The notes under the pieces are model-generated. The model made no database searches. It saw only the letters and a list, made by a program, of their open reading frames with translations, and was not told the origin of the DNA. This document shows positions 20,391 through 30,802 of a stretch of 64,000 nucleotides of DNA, one piece after another. This DNA is from Maniola hyperantus (lineage: Eukaryota > Arthropoda > Insecta > Lepidoptera > Nymphalidae). The stretch spans positions 2,170,001-2,234,000 of the forward strand of contig NC_048563.1 in NCBI RefSeq assembly GCF_902806685.2, in the 5' to 3' direction. The position numbers and the translations under genes are program-made. Numbering within the stretch: the stretch's first letter is position 1; each line of letters begins with the position of its first letter.

Positions 20391-20520
20391 GGTTCCGGAG
20401 TCAAAGAGTCCAACGGGACCCTATTGCTAAGCCTCCGCTGTCCGTCCGTCCGTCTGTCTGTCAGCGGGTTGTATCTCGTGAACCGTAAAGTAGAAAAATG
20501 ATATTTTCACATAGTTCTAT
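20391..20520 (+). mobile_element. A2 element, 5' part
   Basis: GGGTTCCGGAGTC...CGGGACCCTATTGCTAAGCC hairpin and (GTCC)n, CAGCGGGTTGTATCTCGTGA. A related 3' end (GTGTGCGAGTCCGACTCACA) lies at 20196-20255. Confidence 0.65.
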
Positions 20521-20668
20521 TGGCGCTATTAATAAGAAATAATATGGATGGAATAATGAACGAAATGAACACATTTGCTTGCTTATCAGTTAATGTATTG
20601 ATAACAAAACATCTGTTTTTGACTAGGTTATACTATTTTACAAATTAACAAGTTGAATAATAAATTTT

Positions 20669-20764
20669 CAACATGGGGTTATTCAAGGGGCGGATCAACA
20701 AAGGCCGGCAACGCATTGGCGGTTGCGGTGCTGCAATTATTCATGGGCGGCGGTATATAATCAC
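20669..20764 (+). mobile_element. LINE-C fragment
   Basis: AACATGGGGTTATTCAAGGG, GGCAACGCATTGGCGGTT, CATGGGCGGCGGTA. Confidence 0.7.
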
Positions 20765-20828
20765 CTTTTTACCGTATCCAAAGGAGAAAGGTGCCAATGG
20801 TGCCAAAATGCTATTCTTTTATTTTCTT

Positions 20829-20998
20829 TTTAGAAAGAATATTAGCCATGTTAAATTACTAAACCCTTTCCTCTCCAACTAAGCGTCATGCTTGTGCTAG
20901 GAGTACGTAAGTACGACAATAGTGCAACGGGCGGGGTTTGAACCGTCGACCTTTCTGTTTTCAGTCCACTCCTTTACCCGTTAAGCTATTGAGGCTCA
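20829..20998 (-). mobile_element. SINE-2 (reverse)
   Basis: AGAATATTAGCCATGTTAAA, AGCGTCATGCTTGTGCTAGG, GTTTGAACCGTCGACCTTTC, TATTGAGGCTC: the exact reverse of 10374-10556. Confidence 0.8.
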
Positions 20999-20999
20999 T

Positions 21000-21240
21000 T
21001 ATTACTAAGCCTACGCGCCTGTCCGTCCGTCCGTCTGTCTGTCAGCAGGCTTTCGTGAACTGTAATAGAATAGGTACAGAGTTGAAATATTCACAGAGGG
21101 CGTATTTCTCGTATACAAAATATTAAAATTTTCAAAATGGCCGCCATGCAAATTAAACATGATTAAAAAGTGTTATTTCTTGTACGACGGTACCTACGGA
21201 ACTCTACATGTGCGAGTCCGACTCGCACTTGACCGGTTTT
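21000..21240 (+). mobile_element. A2 element, 3' part
   Basis: TATTACTAAGCCTACGCGCC, (GTCC)n, ending GCGAGTCCGACTCGCACTTG with ACCGG. The 5' hairpin has been replaced by SINE-2. Confidence 0.7.
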
Positions 21241-21324
21241 TGTATACTAAATACTAGCAGAAATTGATAAGTATTGACAATGACAATGGTAGTTGACTAG
21301 TACCTATAACTGCAGTTGTATTGC

Positions 21325-21527
21325 TAACTAGCTCCCAGCCTGGCTTCACATGGGCAGCATATTACAATTTCCGTAGGGATCTCTATTAAAAAAATGTAGC
21401 CTATGTCACTCAGGAATAATGTAGCTTTATACTGGTGAAAGAATTTTCAAAATCAGTTCAGTAGTTCCAGAGATAATCCTCTACAAACAAACTTACAAAC
21501 TTTACCGCTTTGTTATATTAGCATAGA
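21325..21527 (-). mobile_element. Divergent Helitron-like element
   Basis: CTAGCTCCCAGCCTGGCTTC, TGTAGCCTATGTCACTCAGG, CAGTTCAGTAGTTCCAGAGA, TTATATTAGCATAGAA. Same layout as H1 but with a different 3' hairpin. Confidence 0.5.
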
Positions 21528-22231
21528 AATGGACACTTACAATTACAATACTTTTTTTTTGTTCTTCTTCTGGCTTTACACAAATTAGCCAATGTCAGGT
21601 ATTACAATACTTAGATAGTAGGTTCCTACAATACCTAGATTTTTCACGAAAAAAACATGCACTTCGTTTATTAATTAGCCTTTAGGCCTTACACTAAAGC
21701 TTGTTAAACTACATGTTTGTAAAGATATTAAAGATTTTTTTTTTTAAATTAATCTATGACATCTTGACAAATTGAAGAAGTAGAGTGAAAACAAGGAAAT
21801 CCGGAAACGGAAGGTCAATCTAGAGTAAACAATTCCAAATCGCAATGCAGTGTGACCCCGTGACCTTTCGCTTGCACCAAAAAACTCCCATAACAAAGAA
21901 ATTTCAACCCTAAAACTACTTGCAAAAAAACTATTTTTAATTTCGCATCACTGTACTTAAAATATCTTCAGGCTAATTTAAACTGTATTTGAGTGGATGT
22001 AAAGTCTATTTTTCAATGTACTTGTCTATGCTCTATGCTAAGCTGTTCGCTGTAGCAAAGCGAATTAATTTTCGACTTTATCGCGTAGGGATTAAGACAT
22101 AATTCACTCTGTGAGGCGTCGTAGCGCAATGCTGTAGTGACGTCACACTGCGTAAGGGAATATGGGTCAGTGGGTGCCAGTTTGCTCTGACCTCCGTTTC
22201 TGTATTGACATTGAGAGCGCACAGGTCAGCG
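21528..22231. other. Non-coding intron stretch, no gene seen
   Basis: AT-rich; a 69-codon reverse frame at 22013-22222 shows no recognisable features. Confidence 0.4.
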
Positions 22232-22580
22232 TAAAATTGATGTGTTAGGTTCTTTTAATGTCAATACTTTGGGAGTTGGGAAGATTAGGTGTTTTATTAT
22301 GGCATGATTTTTTAATCGATACTTGATGGGTAATTTATAGGTGAAGTTACTACAGTTTTGAATAAATGATTTTATTCTGTTTTGAATAAATAATGCGCAC
22401 GGTTCAACGAAAAATTTATATGTTAGGTTCTTTTAATGTCAACAATAGGTGCTTTGGTCCAACAGTCCAAGTTGGGAAGATTAGGTGTTTTATCATGCCA
22501 TTGATTACTAAGCGATAATTTATTAGTTGGTCAATGTAAAATTGATATTGTGTTAGGTTAGGACAGCTGTTATTCTAATG
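22232..22580 (+). repeat. Degenerate tandem repeat, about three units
   Basis: TGTTAGGTTCTTTTAATGTC recurs at about 22242 and 22422, and a weaker TGTTAGGTTAGGAC at about 22552. GGGAAGATTAGGTGTTTTAT follows in the first two units. Confidence 0.6.
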
Positions 22581-22611
22581 TCGTTACCACAAGATTACTG
22601 AATAGGTGCAC

Positions 22612-22803
22612 TTGGCAAGTGTGGTAGGCTATGGCCCAATGCCCTTCTCATTCTGAAAGAAGACCCGTCCGCAGTAGTGGGCCGGCGCGGCGCAGCGATG
22701 GGTTGATGATGATAATGATGAGACCCCTTCCAGGTTAGCCCGCTTACATCTTAGATTGCATCGTCACTTACCACCAAGTGAGAACGCAGTCAAGGGCTAA
22801 ACT
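22612..22803 (+). mobile_element. SINE-1 tail joined to SINE-3 body
   Basis: TGGTAGGCTATGGCCCAATG to (GATGAT)n, then CCAGGTTAGCCCGCTTACAT and GAACGCAGTCAAGGGCTAA. Ends 50 bp before the next exon. Confidence 0.65.
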
Positions 22804-22852
22804 CGTCACCAAAAAAAAAACTTAAACCTTAATTTTCAAAATCTTGTTTCAG

Positions 22853-22937
22853 GATCGAGGCGGTTTAGACAACATGCGATCACTAGAACACTACCTGACA
22901 GACATCATGCGAGCAGACACATCAGACCATATGAAAG
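22853..22937 (+). CDS. orb2: orb2 exon (85 nt, 28 codons plus one base)
   Basis: Acceptor TCTTGTTTCAG|GATCGA at 22852/22853 and donor GAAAG|GTAACA at 22937/22938. Phase 0 in, phase 1 out. It reads DRGGLDNMRSLEHYLTDIM, then RADTSDHMK, acidic and probably part of the linker ahead of the RRMs. The phases agree with the exon ending at 6287 and with the one starting at 56753 (joined codon GGC). I do not recognise a domain here, so assignment to orb2 rests on strand, phase and position. The last 50 bases and the donor are copied four times in the intron that follows. Confidence 0.6.
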
Positions 22938-23436
22938 GTAACATCCGTTGATACTTACCTGTCAGTTATAAACGCTCAATAGGACTTACTTTTAGATTAT
23001 ATTATGTTGGAACACTGCCTGACAGACATCATGCGAGCAGACACATCAGACCATATGAAAGGTAACATTCGTTGATACTTACCTGTCAAATACAAACACT
23101 AAACAGAGGTTACCACAATATATTATCTTGAAATGCCTTCTAATAGACAACATGCGAGCAGGCACATCAGGTCATATGAAAGGTAACATCCGTTTACACT
23201 TAATAAACGATAAACCTTAACTTAACATTTATAACTTTACTATGCCTTAGAACACTACCTAATAGACATTGAGCGAGCAGGCACATCAGATTGTGAAAGG
23301 TAACATTCGTTGATACTTACCTATCAGATATAAACGCTAAACAGAATTTACCTGGACATATCTTAAAACACCTTGTCACCGCCATCATGCAAGTAGACAT
23401 TATCAAATCATACGAAAGGTAACTTACCTACGTATC
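22938..23436 (+). repeat. Tandem array of copies of the preceding exon's 3' end (4 extra copies)
   Basis: Copies of the segment ending ATATGAAAG|GTAACAT have their GT at 23062, 23183, 23300 and 23419, against 22938 for the real exon: spacing 124, 121, 117 and 119 bp. The first copy still encodes EHCLTDIMRADTSDHMK without a stop; later ones decay. None has an acceptor that would keep the frame. Extending the exon to any copy meets TGA a few codons past the true donor. Confidence 0.85.
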
Positions 23437-23731
23437 CAGTACCCGTAGTACAAGATTTTACGTCTCACCAAACGAAATCATATTCGAGAGTCGAAATACT
23501 TCCGCGTTACAGTAAAATTGACCTAAACAGCCTTGAATTGAAGTCAAATATTCAATGCCACTGATTTTAATTTCGCAATGTTTCCGCTTGGAGCGCTGGC
23601 TGTAGAAGTGTAGACAAACTTGAGCTTTAAAACAAGGCTTTTAAGATCCAGTTTACTGTAACGCGGAAGTATTTCGACTCTCGAATTTGGTTTGGTTTGG
23701 TGAGACGTAAAATCTTGTACTACGGGTACTG
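23437..23731. mobile_element. MITE with ~80-bp inverted repeats
   Basis: CAGTACCCGTAGTACAAGAT at the left and its reverse complement at the right end. The arms continue through TTTTACGTCTCACCAAAC and GAGAGTCGAAATACTTCCGC to about 80 bp each. It sits right after the exon-copy array. Confidence 0.85.
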
Positions 23732-24527
23732 AATGATATTAATCACTAACCATAAATATTGATCAAATCTTATGAATACTTATGATAGGTAATTTATCAG
23801 TTAAGTTATTAACGATATTTACCTTACCTGTTCACATGATGGGGTAAGAAGTAAAATCGATAAATTATACTTAGTTACCTACCTAAAAGCAAGAAATATC
23901 GAACCTAACTTACCTTATATCGGAAAAATAGTACTTATAGGTATTTGACTCTGTAGTAGTGATGTTAATGTGCCCTATTCTAATTTAAAAAGTATGTGCC
24001 TATGTAAGTATACCTTTAAATACATGAAATCGTCTATTACTGCTTATTTAGCAAGGAATTTTATACTCTATTACTTTGACAGAAGATTAACTTTCGCGTG
24101 GCAGTAAAAATATGGAGTTTTAAAGCGTGGTAAATGAATTTGTACTTTATTTAACTAAAATTAAGGTTCGATGTAGGTTGAAGTTAGAAAATGTTACAAA
24201 AAGGAAATGATAATTTACCGTGGTGCAGTATTTAGCATTGTAATACTATAGTTTAGAGGACGTACTTTTGTCACAGAACTTTAAATTAGGTAATAGAAAT
24301 AGTGTTTCGTCGCCGTTAACCGATAGACGCCAACCCTTTTTGTTTGGTGTGAGGCTTCGGCCGTGGCTAGTTACAAAGCTCTTCCCCTACTTCGCTCTAT
24401 CTTTCAGATAATAAATTTCGTCTGAAAGAATTTGCTTCTGCCTATCCCATTCGTCTTGGATTCCTCTATTCACTATAGCACGCAGCATTTCAGCGCATGC
24501 ATTCCACTGCAATCAGAACCCTTATCA
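23732..24527. other. AT-rich intron stretch, no gene seen
   Basis: No repeat family or coding signal recognised, apart from SINE-3-like scraps near 24350-24370 (GAGGCTTCGGCCGTGGCTAG). Confidence 0.4.
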
Positions 24528-24706
24528 GTAAACTACCCTCATTATAAATGCGAAGGTGTGTTTGTTTGTTGGTTTGTCCTTCAATCACGTCGCAACGGTG
24601 CAACGGATTGGAGAGTGACATAGGCTACTTTTTATCCCGGAAAATTAAAGAGTTCCCACGTTATTTATAAAAAACCTAATTCCACGCGGATGAAGTCGCG
24701 GGCTAG
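24528..24706 (+). mobile_element. H1 Helitron, joined to an H2
   Basis: ACCCTCATTATAAATGCGAA to GAAGTCGCGGGCTAG; TCTAAATATATAAATGG starts immediately. Confidence 0.75.
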
Positions 24707-24820
24707 TCTAAATATATAAATGGAAAAGGTGGCTGACTGACTGACTGATCTATTAACGCACAGCTCAAACTACTAGATGGATAGGGCTAAAATTCGGCAT
24801 GCAGATGGGTATTCTGACAA
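24707..24820 (+). mobile_element. H2 Helitron, 5' half
   Basis: TCTAAATATATAAATGG, (GACT)n, GGCATGCAGATGGGTATTCT; the 3' half is missing. Confidence 0.7.
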
Positions 24821-24851
24821 TACAACAAAACATTAGGTATATACTTTCGAA

Positions 24852-24933
24852 AAGTTAAAGTTGTATGCCCGGGATCGAACCACCGACCTCCTTAGTAGGA
24901 GGCGGACGCCTTTACCACTAGGATATCACGGCA
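24852..24933 (-). mobile_element. SINE-1 head (reverse)
   Basis: GCCCGGGATCGAACCACCG, GGCGGACGCCTTTACCACTA, ATATCACGGC: B box then A box on the reverse strand. Confidence 0.7.
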
Positions 24934-25020
24934 ACTAAAACTACATAACAATATTTATTATAAACAACTAAAACTTTTACAAGTGATTACATTTTTTCGT
25001 TTTCTGTTTTCATTTTCGTA

Positions 25021-25193
25021 GACCCTCGTAGACCCTTCGTCTCATTCGATTCGTGATTTGACGGAACCGTCAAAATACGAATCGAATGAGTGCATACGCG
25101 CAGTGCGGTTTGTATGACGGCCACTTCGAATCGTATTTTCACGTATCACGAAAACGAACTGAGCACGAATGAGTGCACAAACGCCCTAAAACA
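25021..25193. mobile_element. MITE ACTCATTCG (copy 1)
   Basis: Inverted blocks around CATTCGATTCGTGATTTGAC and AATGAGTGCACAAACGCCC. A second copy is at 36238-36368. Confidence 0.6.
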
Positions 25194-25195
25194 TA

Positions 25196-25352
25196 GCCCA
25201 TGATTCTAGGCATCTAGGTCAACGAGAACTGAGAAGTACCTTATAGGTTTTAATTCCTGAGAGGTCTTGAACTCTTGACAGACAGAGAACGAAGTGATCC
25301 TATAACTAAGGGTTCCTTTTTTCCCTGGAGATAGGTACGGAACCCTAAAAAA
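25196..25352 (-). mobile_element. A1 fragment (reverse)
   Basis: CCATGATTCTAGGCATCTAG, CAGAGAACGAAGTGATCCTA, ending hairpin GGTTCCTTTTTTCC/GGTACGGAACCC. Confidence 0.7.
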
Positions 25353-25510
25353 TAATGAAATGGTGAAAATCACAACCTCCCTGTGTGCAGTCGGTACAGA
25401 AGTAGGTATATTAATTTGTTGACGCTACTCGCCAGCGCAACGCCCAGAAACACAGATCTAGCAGTTTTCTGGATGCGTTAAAATAATATTGTTTTCTAAT
25501 TTATCAAAAA

Positions 25511-25728
25511 CTAGCTTATGCTCGCGACTTTGTCTGCGTTGACTACACAAAATTCAAACCCCTACCCTTTTAGGTTGAATTTTCAAAAACTCTTTCTTTG
25601 TGGATGTCTACGTCGTAATAACTATCTGCATGCGGAATTTCAGCTCGATCCGTCCAGTAGTTTGAGCTGTGCGTTGACAGATCAGTCAGTCAGTCAGTCA
25701 GTCTGCTTTTCCTTTTGTATATAGATAT
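25511..25728 (-). mobile_element. Helitron-like element, H2 type
   Basis: ACTAGCTTATGCTCGCGACT to (GTCA)n and TTCCTTTTGTATATAGA. Confidence 0.75.
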
Positions 25729-25881
25729 AATATATAGCCTTTGCCCGCGACTTCACCCGCGGTGCATAAGTCATTTCTCTATGTTAATTCTGGATAAAGT
25801 AGCTTTCTAATGGTTAATTGAGGGATGATTTATGCCAACACGTGGCGGGCGGGCGGTTCAAAACATCAAGAATATTTTATA

Positions 25882-26114
25882 CTAGCTGATGCCCGCGACT
25901 TCGTCTGCGTGGAATTAGGTTTTTTAAATATCCCGTGGGAACTCTTTTATTTTCCGGGATAAAAAGTAGCCTATGTCACTCTGCAGGTCTTTATCTATAC
26001 CCATGCAAAAATTAGGTCAATCCGTTGCAACGTTGCGACGTGATTGAAGGACAAACCAATAAACCAATAAACCAACAAACAAACACACTTTCGCATTTAT
26101 AATAAGGGTACTGA
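25882..26114 (-). mobile_element. Helitron-like element, H1 type, near complete
   Basis: ACTAGCTGATGCCCGCGACT to ATTTATAATAAGGGTACTGA. Confidence 0.85.
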
Positions 26115-26273
26115 TAAAGCAGTTCATGCTTCACCGTGTGGCGTCCGTGCACGGAGACAACATTCTACCGCAATCGAGGTGCTGCATATACCTCATTTGT
26201 CATGTTGCATAATAGGCTACTTGACTCATATCTAATTTCGTCCAATAAATGATTATTTATTATAGTATTTTGC

Positions 26274-26630
26274 TTAAAGGTACGGACAGACGTGCTCATT
26301 ACTAGCACGAAAGCATGCTTTTATTGAGCAAGTGCTCATTAGTAGCACGTGTGTCATGTAATGAGCATGCTTATTTATAGCATGCTCATAAATCAACCGA
26401 CGTTTGATTTTCGAGCATGCTACCTGAGGCGCGGGTAGAAGGGGGCGTGCTCCGAGCGCGTCTGAACAGGGTTTGCTTATTAGCATGTACTCAGTACAAC
26501 ATACAACATATAACTCTACAGTTTATTTAAGCATGCTTATTGCTGGCAAATGTGAACAGTTGCATGAGCATGCTAACATTAAGCAAGCATAAAAGCACGC
26601 TTTTTTTGAGCACGTCTGTCCGTACCTTAA
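26274..26630. mobile_element. MITE with TTAA ends and many GCATGC palindromes
   Basis: TTAAAGGTACGGACAGACGT at the left is matched by ACGTCTGTCCGTACCTTAA at the right; TTAA at both ends suggests piggyBac-type mobilisation. The interior carries repeated AGCATGCT/GCATGC motifs and alternating GTGCTCATTA units on both strands. No coding potential. Confidence 0.75.
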
Positions 26631-26814
26631 GACAACGAAATATATCAATAACAATTATTAAAAACGCAGGATGGATATATAAATCCAATTTAAAAAAATA
26701 CAGTTTTTATTTTTATTTGAAACGCAGAAAACGCTGTCAGCCATGATGTGACGTCATTAAATATGTAAACAAAGAAATGTCATCCCTATGTCACGCGGGG
26801 ACTAACGTAGTATC

Positions 26815-27029
26815 CATATATATAAAATTTAGAGTCCTGACTAACTTATATATCAACGCACAGCCTAAACAGCTGGTCCTAGATACATGAAATTTGGTGG
26901 GCGTGTTCTTTGTAGGTAAAGAGAAGGTATCCACTAGGAAAGGATTTTTTGAAATTCCACCCCTGAGTGGGTTAAATGGAGGTTTGAAATTTATGAAGTC
27001 CACGCGGGCGAAGTCACGTGCATAAGCTA
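26815..27029 (+). mobile_element. Helitron-like element, H3 type
   Basis: TATATATAAAATTTAGAGTC, ACGCACAGCCTAAACAGCTG, CACCCCTGAGTGGGTTAAAT, CACGCGGGCGAAGTCACGTG, CTAG. Same plan as H2; a second copy is at 54138. Confidence 0.75.
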
Positions 27030-27650
27030 GTTTTTATATATTTCTAAAAACTCATAGTAAACGTAAAAAAATATCGTTTTCTCTTTATAAATTGAATAAG
27101 TTATTAAGTAAGACTTACAACAAAGTGATCTTTGCAAAAATAAATTTGGGTTGAAGTCGTTAGTCATATAGGATCCCTTTAAGCAAGTCTTTGCGTGTTA
27201 CGTATATTAATTTCACTAGGCACTCTAATCCACAACTTTCCTGTGGTCTTTATCGATGCGTTTTTTACTTTCTCGGATGATACAATAACGATAATTACTA
27301 TATTTTTCATGTAAACTAGTATAGAAGTCATGTTTATTAAACTTTGGGAGGTTATGCTGTTGTTTACAAATGCATGACGTCAGAGCACAGATAATCTATC
27401 GGCCAAACATGGCCGACCAGTGTTTTCACCTGTCTAAGAAAAATATATTTTTAAATTAAAGTTTTACGGTTATTAGGGCGCAAAAAAATATAGTGTTAAT
27501 TTTTTTGATATAATAAGACAAATATTAACCATTTAAGACCAACTTAAAAAAAGTGTCAAGTAGCCTATTAATTAAACACCCTGTATTATATGGCAGAGTT
27601 AAATTATAAGTATAGCTAGACTGAGTACAGTACTAAGTACGCACATTGAC
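27030..27650. other. AT-rich intron stretch, no gene seen
   Basis: ACACCCTGTATTATATGG near 27577 resembles a transposon end, without a partner that I can identify. Confidence 0.35.
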
Positions 27651-27671
27651 AAGTGCGCTCACTAATATTGT

Positions 27672-27749
27672 ACAGTCAGCAACAAAGCTAGGTTTGTTGC
27701 TTGTACAAGTGACTATTGACGGATGCATACTTAGCTTTGTTGCTGACTG
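27672..27749. mobile_element. Short MITE (CAGTCAGCAACAAAGCTA)
   Basis: CAGTCAGCAACAAAGCTA at about 27673 and TAGCTTTGTTGCTGACTG at about 27731 are exact inverses. A direct AGTGCGCTCACT occurs outside on both sides. Confidence 0.7.
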
Positions 27750-27944
27750 CACAACTACGCTCACAGATATAATATGAGTGCGCTCACTGTATGAGACACA
27801 TCTAGTAACTGGACATTTGCGGGCGTTACGCAAGCGTATTGTGCCTTTGTGCTTCGGCCTTGCGTTTTGTTAAATAGCCTTATTACCTACACTCGTGTCA
27901 ACTTACTGACTGACTCTATGCGGCTACTGAATCGTTATTTCTTA

Positions 27945-28300
27945 CTAGTTGATACCCGCGACTTCGTGGATTTAGTTTTAAGAGTTCCGTACCTTAAAAG
28001 GAAAAAGGAACCCTTATAGGATCACTTTGTTGTCTGTCTGTCTGTCTGTCCGTCGTGTTTATCAAGAAAACCTATAGGGTACTTCCCGTTGGCCTAGAAT
28101 CATGAAATTTGGTAGGTAGGTTGGTCTCACAGCACAAGCAAAGGAATAAATCCGTAAAATGTTGAAAAAAAAAACGACTGTAGTGCGGGAACCCTCGGTG
28201 CGCGAGTCTGACTCGCACTTGGTCGGTTTTTCTTAAATCTCGTGGGAACTCTATGATTTTCGGGAGAAAAGCATCCGTCTCCAGGATGCTAGTTATCTTA
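27945..28300 (-). mobile_element. H1 Helitron split by an A1 element
   Basis: ACTAGTTGATACCCGCGACT...TTTAGTTTTAA at the left and TCTTAAATCTCGTGGGAACT at the right belong to one H1. An internally deleted A1 (27978-28232, + strand) lies between them. Confidence 0.75.
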
Positions 28301-28579
28301 TGTTAGCATAATATATTTATAGTTTGTACCAAATAGATATATAGTCCGCAATTTCAATCACGTGGAATAATTTTTTAGAATCCCGTACCTACGAGAAGGG
28401 TACCATCGGGACTCTAATAAGTACCAAGCCTTCTCTGTCAATCTGTCAGAGCTGTATCTCCGTACCTTAATATAATTAATATCCTTTATTTTATTTATCA
28501 GCCAAAAAACAACAAAATACAAAAAAAATATATAAAACAATACAAACACAACAGTGCTTACCACTGCGCCAGGATGGTC

Positions 28580-28818
28580 GTCAAAACGTTTTAACGGATG
28601 GGCCGTGAAAAGCTAGCAGACAGACAGACTACACTTTTGCATTTATAATATTGACTAGCTGATGCCCGCGAATCCCGCGGGAACTCTTTGATTTTCTGGG
28701 ATAAAAAGTAGCCTATGTCACTCTCCAGGTATTTATCTATACCCATGCAAAAAATCACGTCAATCCGTTGCACCGTTGTGACGTGATTGAAGGACAAACC
28801 AACAAACAAACACATTTC
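28580..28818 (-). mobile_element. Two H1 Helitrons in tandem (reverse)
   Basis: GGGCCGTGAAAAGCTAGCAG to TTATAATATTGACTAG is the 5' end of one. GCTGATGCCCGCGAATCCCG to GGACAAACCAACAAACAAAC is the next. Confidence 0.7.
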
Positions 28819-29946
28819 CTATATTACATATGGATGTAAATTTCAGCAACATTATAGTTCGCCAAGTTGATAAATCAGGAAAATCTTTCATAATAGATTT
28901 ATTACTCAGCTTCGCCTAGTTCCCTGAAATATACGAAAAGAACAAAACAAACAAAACCTAAAGCAAAACAACCCATCATCTTTGACATTTTCAGCTTGGC
29001 TTGCAACATACGTGAAAAGTTTAAAAATACCTAGAGACTAAAACCTCGTGATTCCTATAACACATCCCATTTAAATAGAATCATAGTTAGTTTAACTCTC
29101 AAACTAATAACCACCTTCCTAATTTATCCGAATCGTACTTTAGGTATAACTTAGACAAATTAAATAGAACCTAAATACTTAAAGTCTTATATACTAAAAG
29201 GTGGGCTACTGAACTCGGTTGGTTTGTCATCAATTTATTACTAACAGAAACTAGAGTTGTCAGTGCTAAAACGCGCGCGGATAGAGCGCATGCGTCAAAT
29301 TTAAATTTGGAATAAAAAACAAAATTAGATTTAGACACCATAGACGCTCAGTTCTATTTTTGTAGAAAAAAAAATAGTGCGTTCGTTCCGAAATCAAAAG
29401 TGCAGTGAACTTGTGTTGGAATTTGGATGTGGAAAAAATTAGGACTTTATTTTTTTTTAAATTTTCATATTGGTATTTTTTTTAATTTATTATTTTAGCT
29501 AACTAACAAGTCTTATTTATTATTCATGAATAAAAAATATAAAAACCTATAGAATAATACAGATAAAAACAAAATAATTAGGTATTACGATGCACAGTAC
29601 ACACTAATAAATATTTTTCCACACTTTAAATCACAGCCAACCATTTTTTCTTAATTTGTTTTTGGCAAAGGTTTAAAATTGATCAAATAAAAGTTATGCA
29701 GCTAAGTTTTACGATATTTTTATCGATATGTTATTGTTTTTATGCGTTATATCTTTGCGTTCAGAAACGTAGAACACTTTACAAGTGAGTCGGTACGTAA
29801 TCAACTAGCCATTGTTATGCATTTGTTTCAGACTTCGTCTATTTTAGTTCGACGCGTACATAGCTAACTAAACTCTAGGTACGGTTTCGTCTAGCACGAC
29901 TTGTACTGGCGCAGTAGATGTCAAAGGTCCGAAGTTCGATTCTATT
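28819..29946. other. Unique AT-rich stretch with a promoter-like patch
   Basis: 29270-29410 is a CpG-containing patch (AACGCGCGCGG, GTGCGTTCGTTCCG). An open frame from ATG 29696 reaches a GTGAGT donor at 29785, but in phase 2, which does not fit the next orb2 exon. Could be an untranslated first exon; no firm evidence. Confidence 0.25.
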
Positions 29947-30140
29947 TTAATGTTCTCAAAGGTGTGTGAAGTCTGCAAATCTGCACTCGCAAGCGTGGTA
30001 GACTATGCCATACTCAGTTATGGACCAACAATGGGTTGATCATGATGATGATATGTAACTCTGAAAGTTAGAGGTCGGGATCGAACCCCGGACCTCCCCG
30101 ATGTCTTAACTACTAGGCAGTAGGCTATCACCGCTTGAGA
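29947..30140. mobile_element. SINE-1 tail (+) next to SINE-1 head (-)
   Basis: AAAGGTGTGTGAAGTCTGCA to (GATGAT)n, followed by GGGATCGAACCCCGGACCTC and GCAGTAGGCTATCACCGC reversed. Confidence 0.65.
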
Positions 30141-30149
30141 CTATCGGAA

Positions 30150-30240
30150 TAGGGTCTTGGGCTGTAGTAATAAAATGATGTGATTTCTTGTTTAGCGGTA
30201 GTTTATGGGGTTTTCATTATTAAAGACATGACTTTTTTTA
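30150..30240 (-). mobile_element. Dispersed repeat X
   Basis: TGTAGTAATAAAATGATGTG, GGTAGTTTATGGGGTT, CATTATTAAAGA. Copies at 31283 (+), 36917 (-) and 54925 (+). Confidence 0.55.
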
Positions 30241-30242
30241 AT

Positions 30243-30468
30243 ACTAGCTTATGCCCGCGACTTCGTCCGCGTGGACTACACAAATTTCAAACCCCTATTT
30301 CACTCCCTTAGGAGTTGAATTTTCAAAAATCCTTTCTTAGCGGATGCCTGCGTCATTATAGCTATCTGCTTGCCCAATTTCAGCCCGATCCGTCCATTAG
30401 TTTTCGCTGTGCGTTGATAGATCAGTCAGTCAGTCAGTCAGTCACCTTTTCCTTTTATATATTAAGAT
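30243..30468 (-). mobile_element. Helitron-like element, H2 type, near complete
   Basis: ACTAGCTTATGCCCGCGACT to (GTCA)n, CACCTTTTCCTTTTATATAT. Confidence 0.85.
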
Positions 30469-30610
30469 ATGAATGTCACGCTGTTCGGAAGGTGAATAAT
30501 GAACGAGAATTATTGTCGATTTTTTAACATAAAAATAGAGGGAAAAAATTTTCTTATGTTAAAAAATTGCATTTGCAGCGTGATATTAATTAGTAGATTA
30601 TTAACCAAGG

Positions 30611-30802
30611 GGATAAAGCAGTGTCTTCTGTCGCGGGTGACGATTTAAATCGCGAGCGTAATGAAATACACGAAGTTTACTCCCGAGCGCAGCGAGGGTG
30701 TTAAAAACTTCAACGAGCGAAGCGAGGGATTTAAAACGAGTCCTGAGTGTAGCGAGGGATTTAAGTTCACCCAAGACTAAGACAGCTTTATCACCGAGGA
30801 AA
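30611..30802. mobile_element. MITE with an internal minisatellite
   Basis: GATAAAGCAGTGTCTTCTGT at the left and GACAGCTTTATCACC at the right are imperfect inverses. Inside, GAGCGCAGCGAGGG, GAGCGAAGCGAGGG and GAGTGTAGCGAGGG repeat at about 30-35 bp. Confidence 0.65.

Noticed and set aside
22853..23436. Regularly spaced repeats that could suggest a CRISPR array
   Set aside because: Units are ~120 bp copies of a eukaryotic exon end in an intron; no repeat-spacer structure and a eukaryotic genome.
29696..29784. Open frame with a hydrophobic N-terminus ending at a GTGAGT donor
   Set aside because: Phase 2 at the donor does not fit the 56753 exon; no other support for coding.
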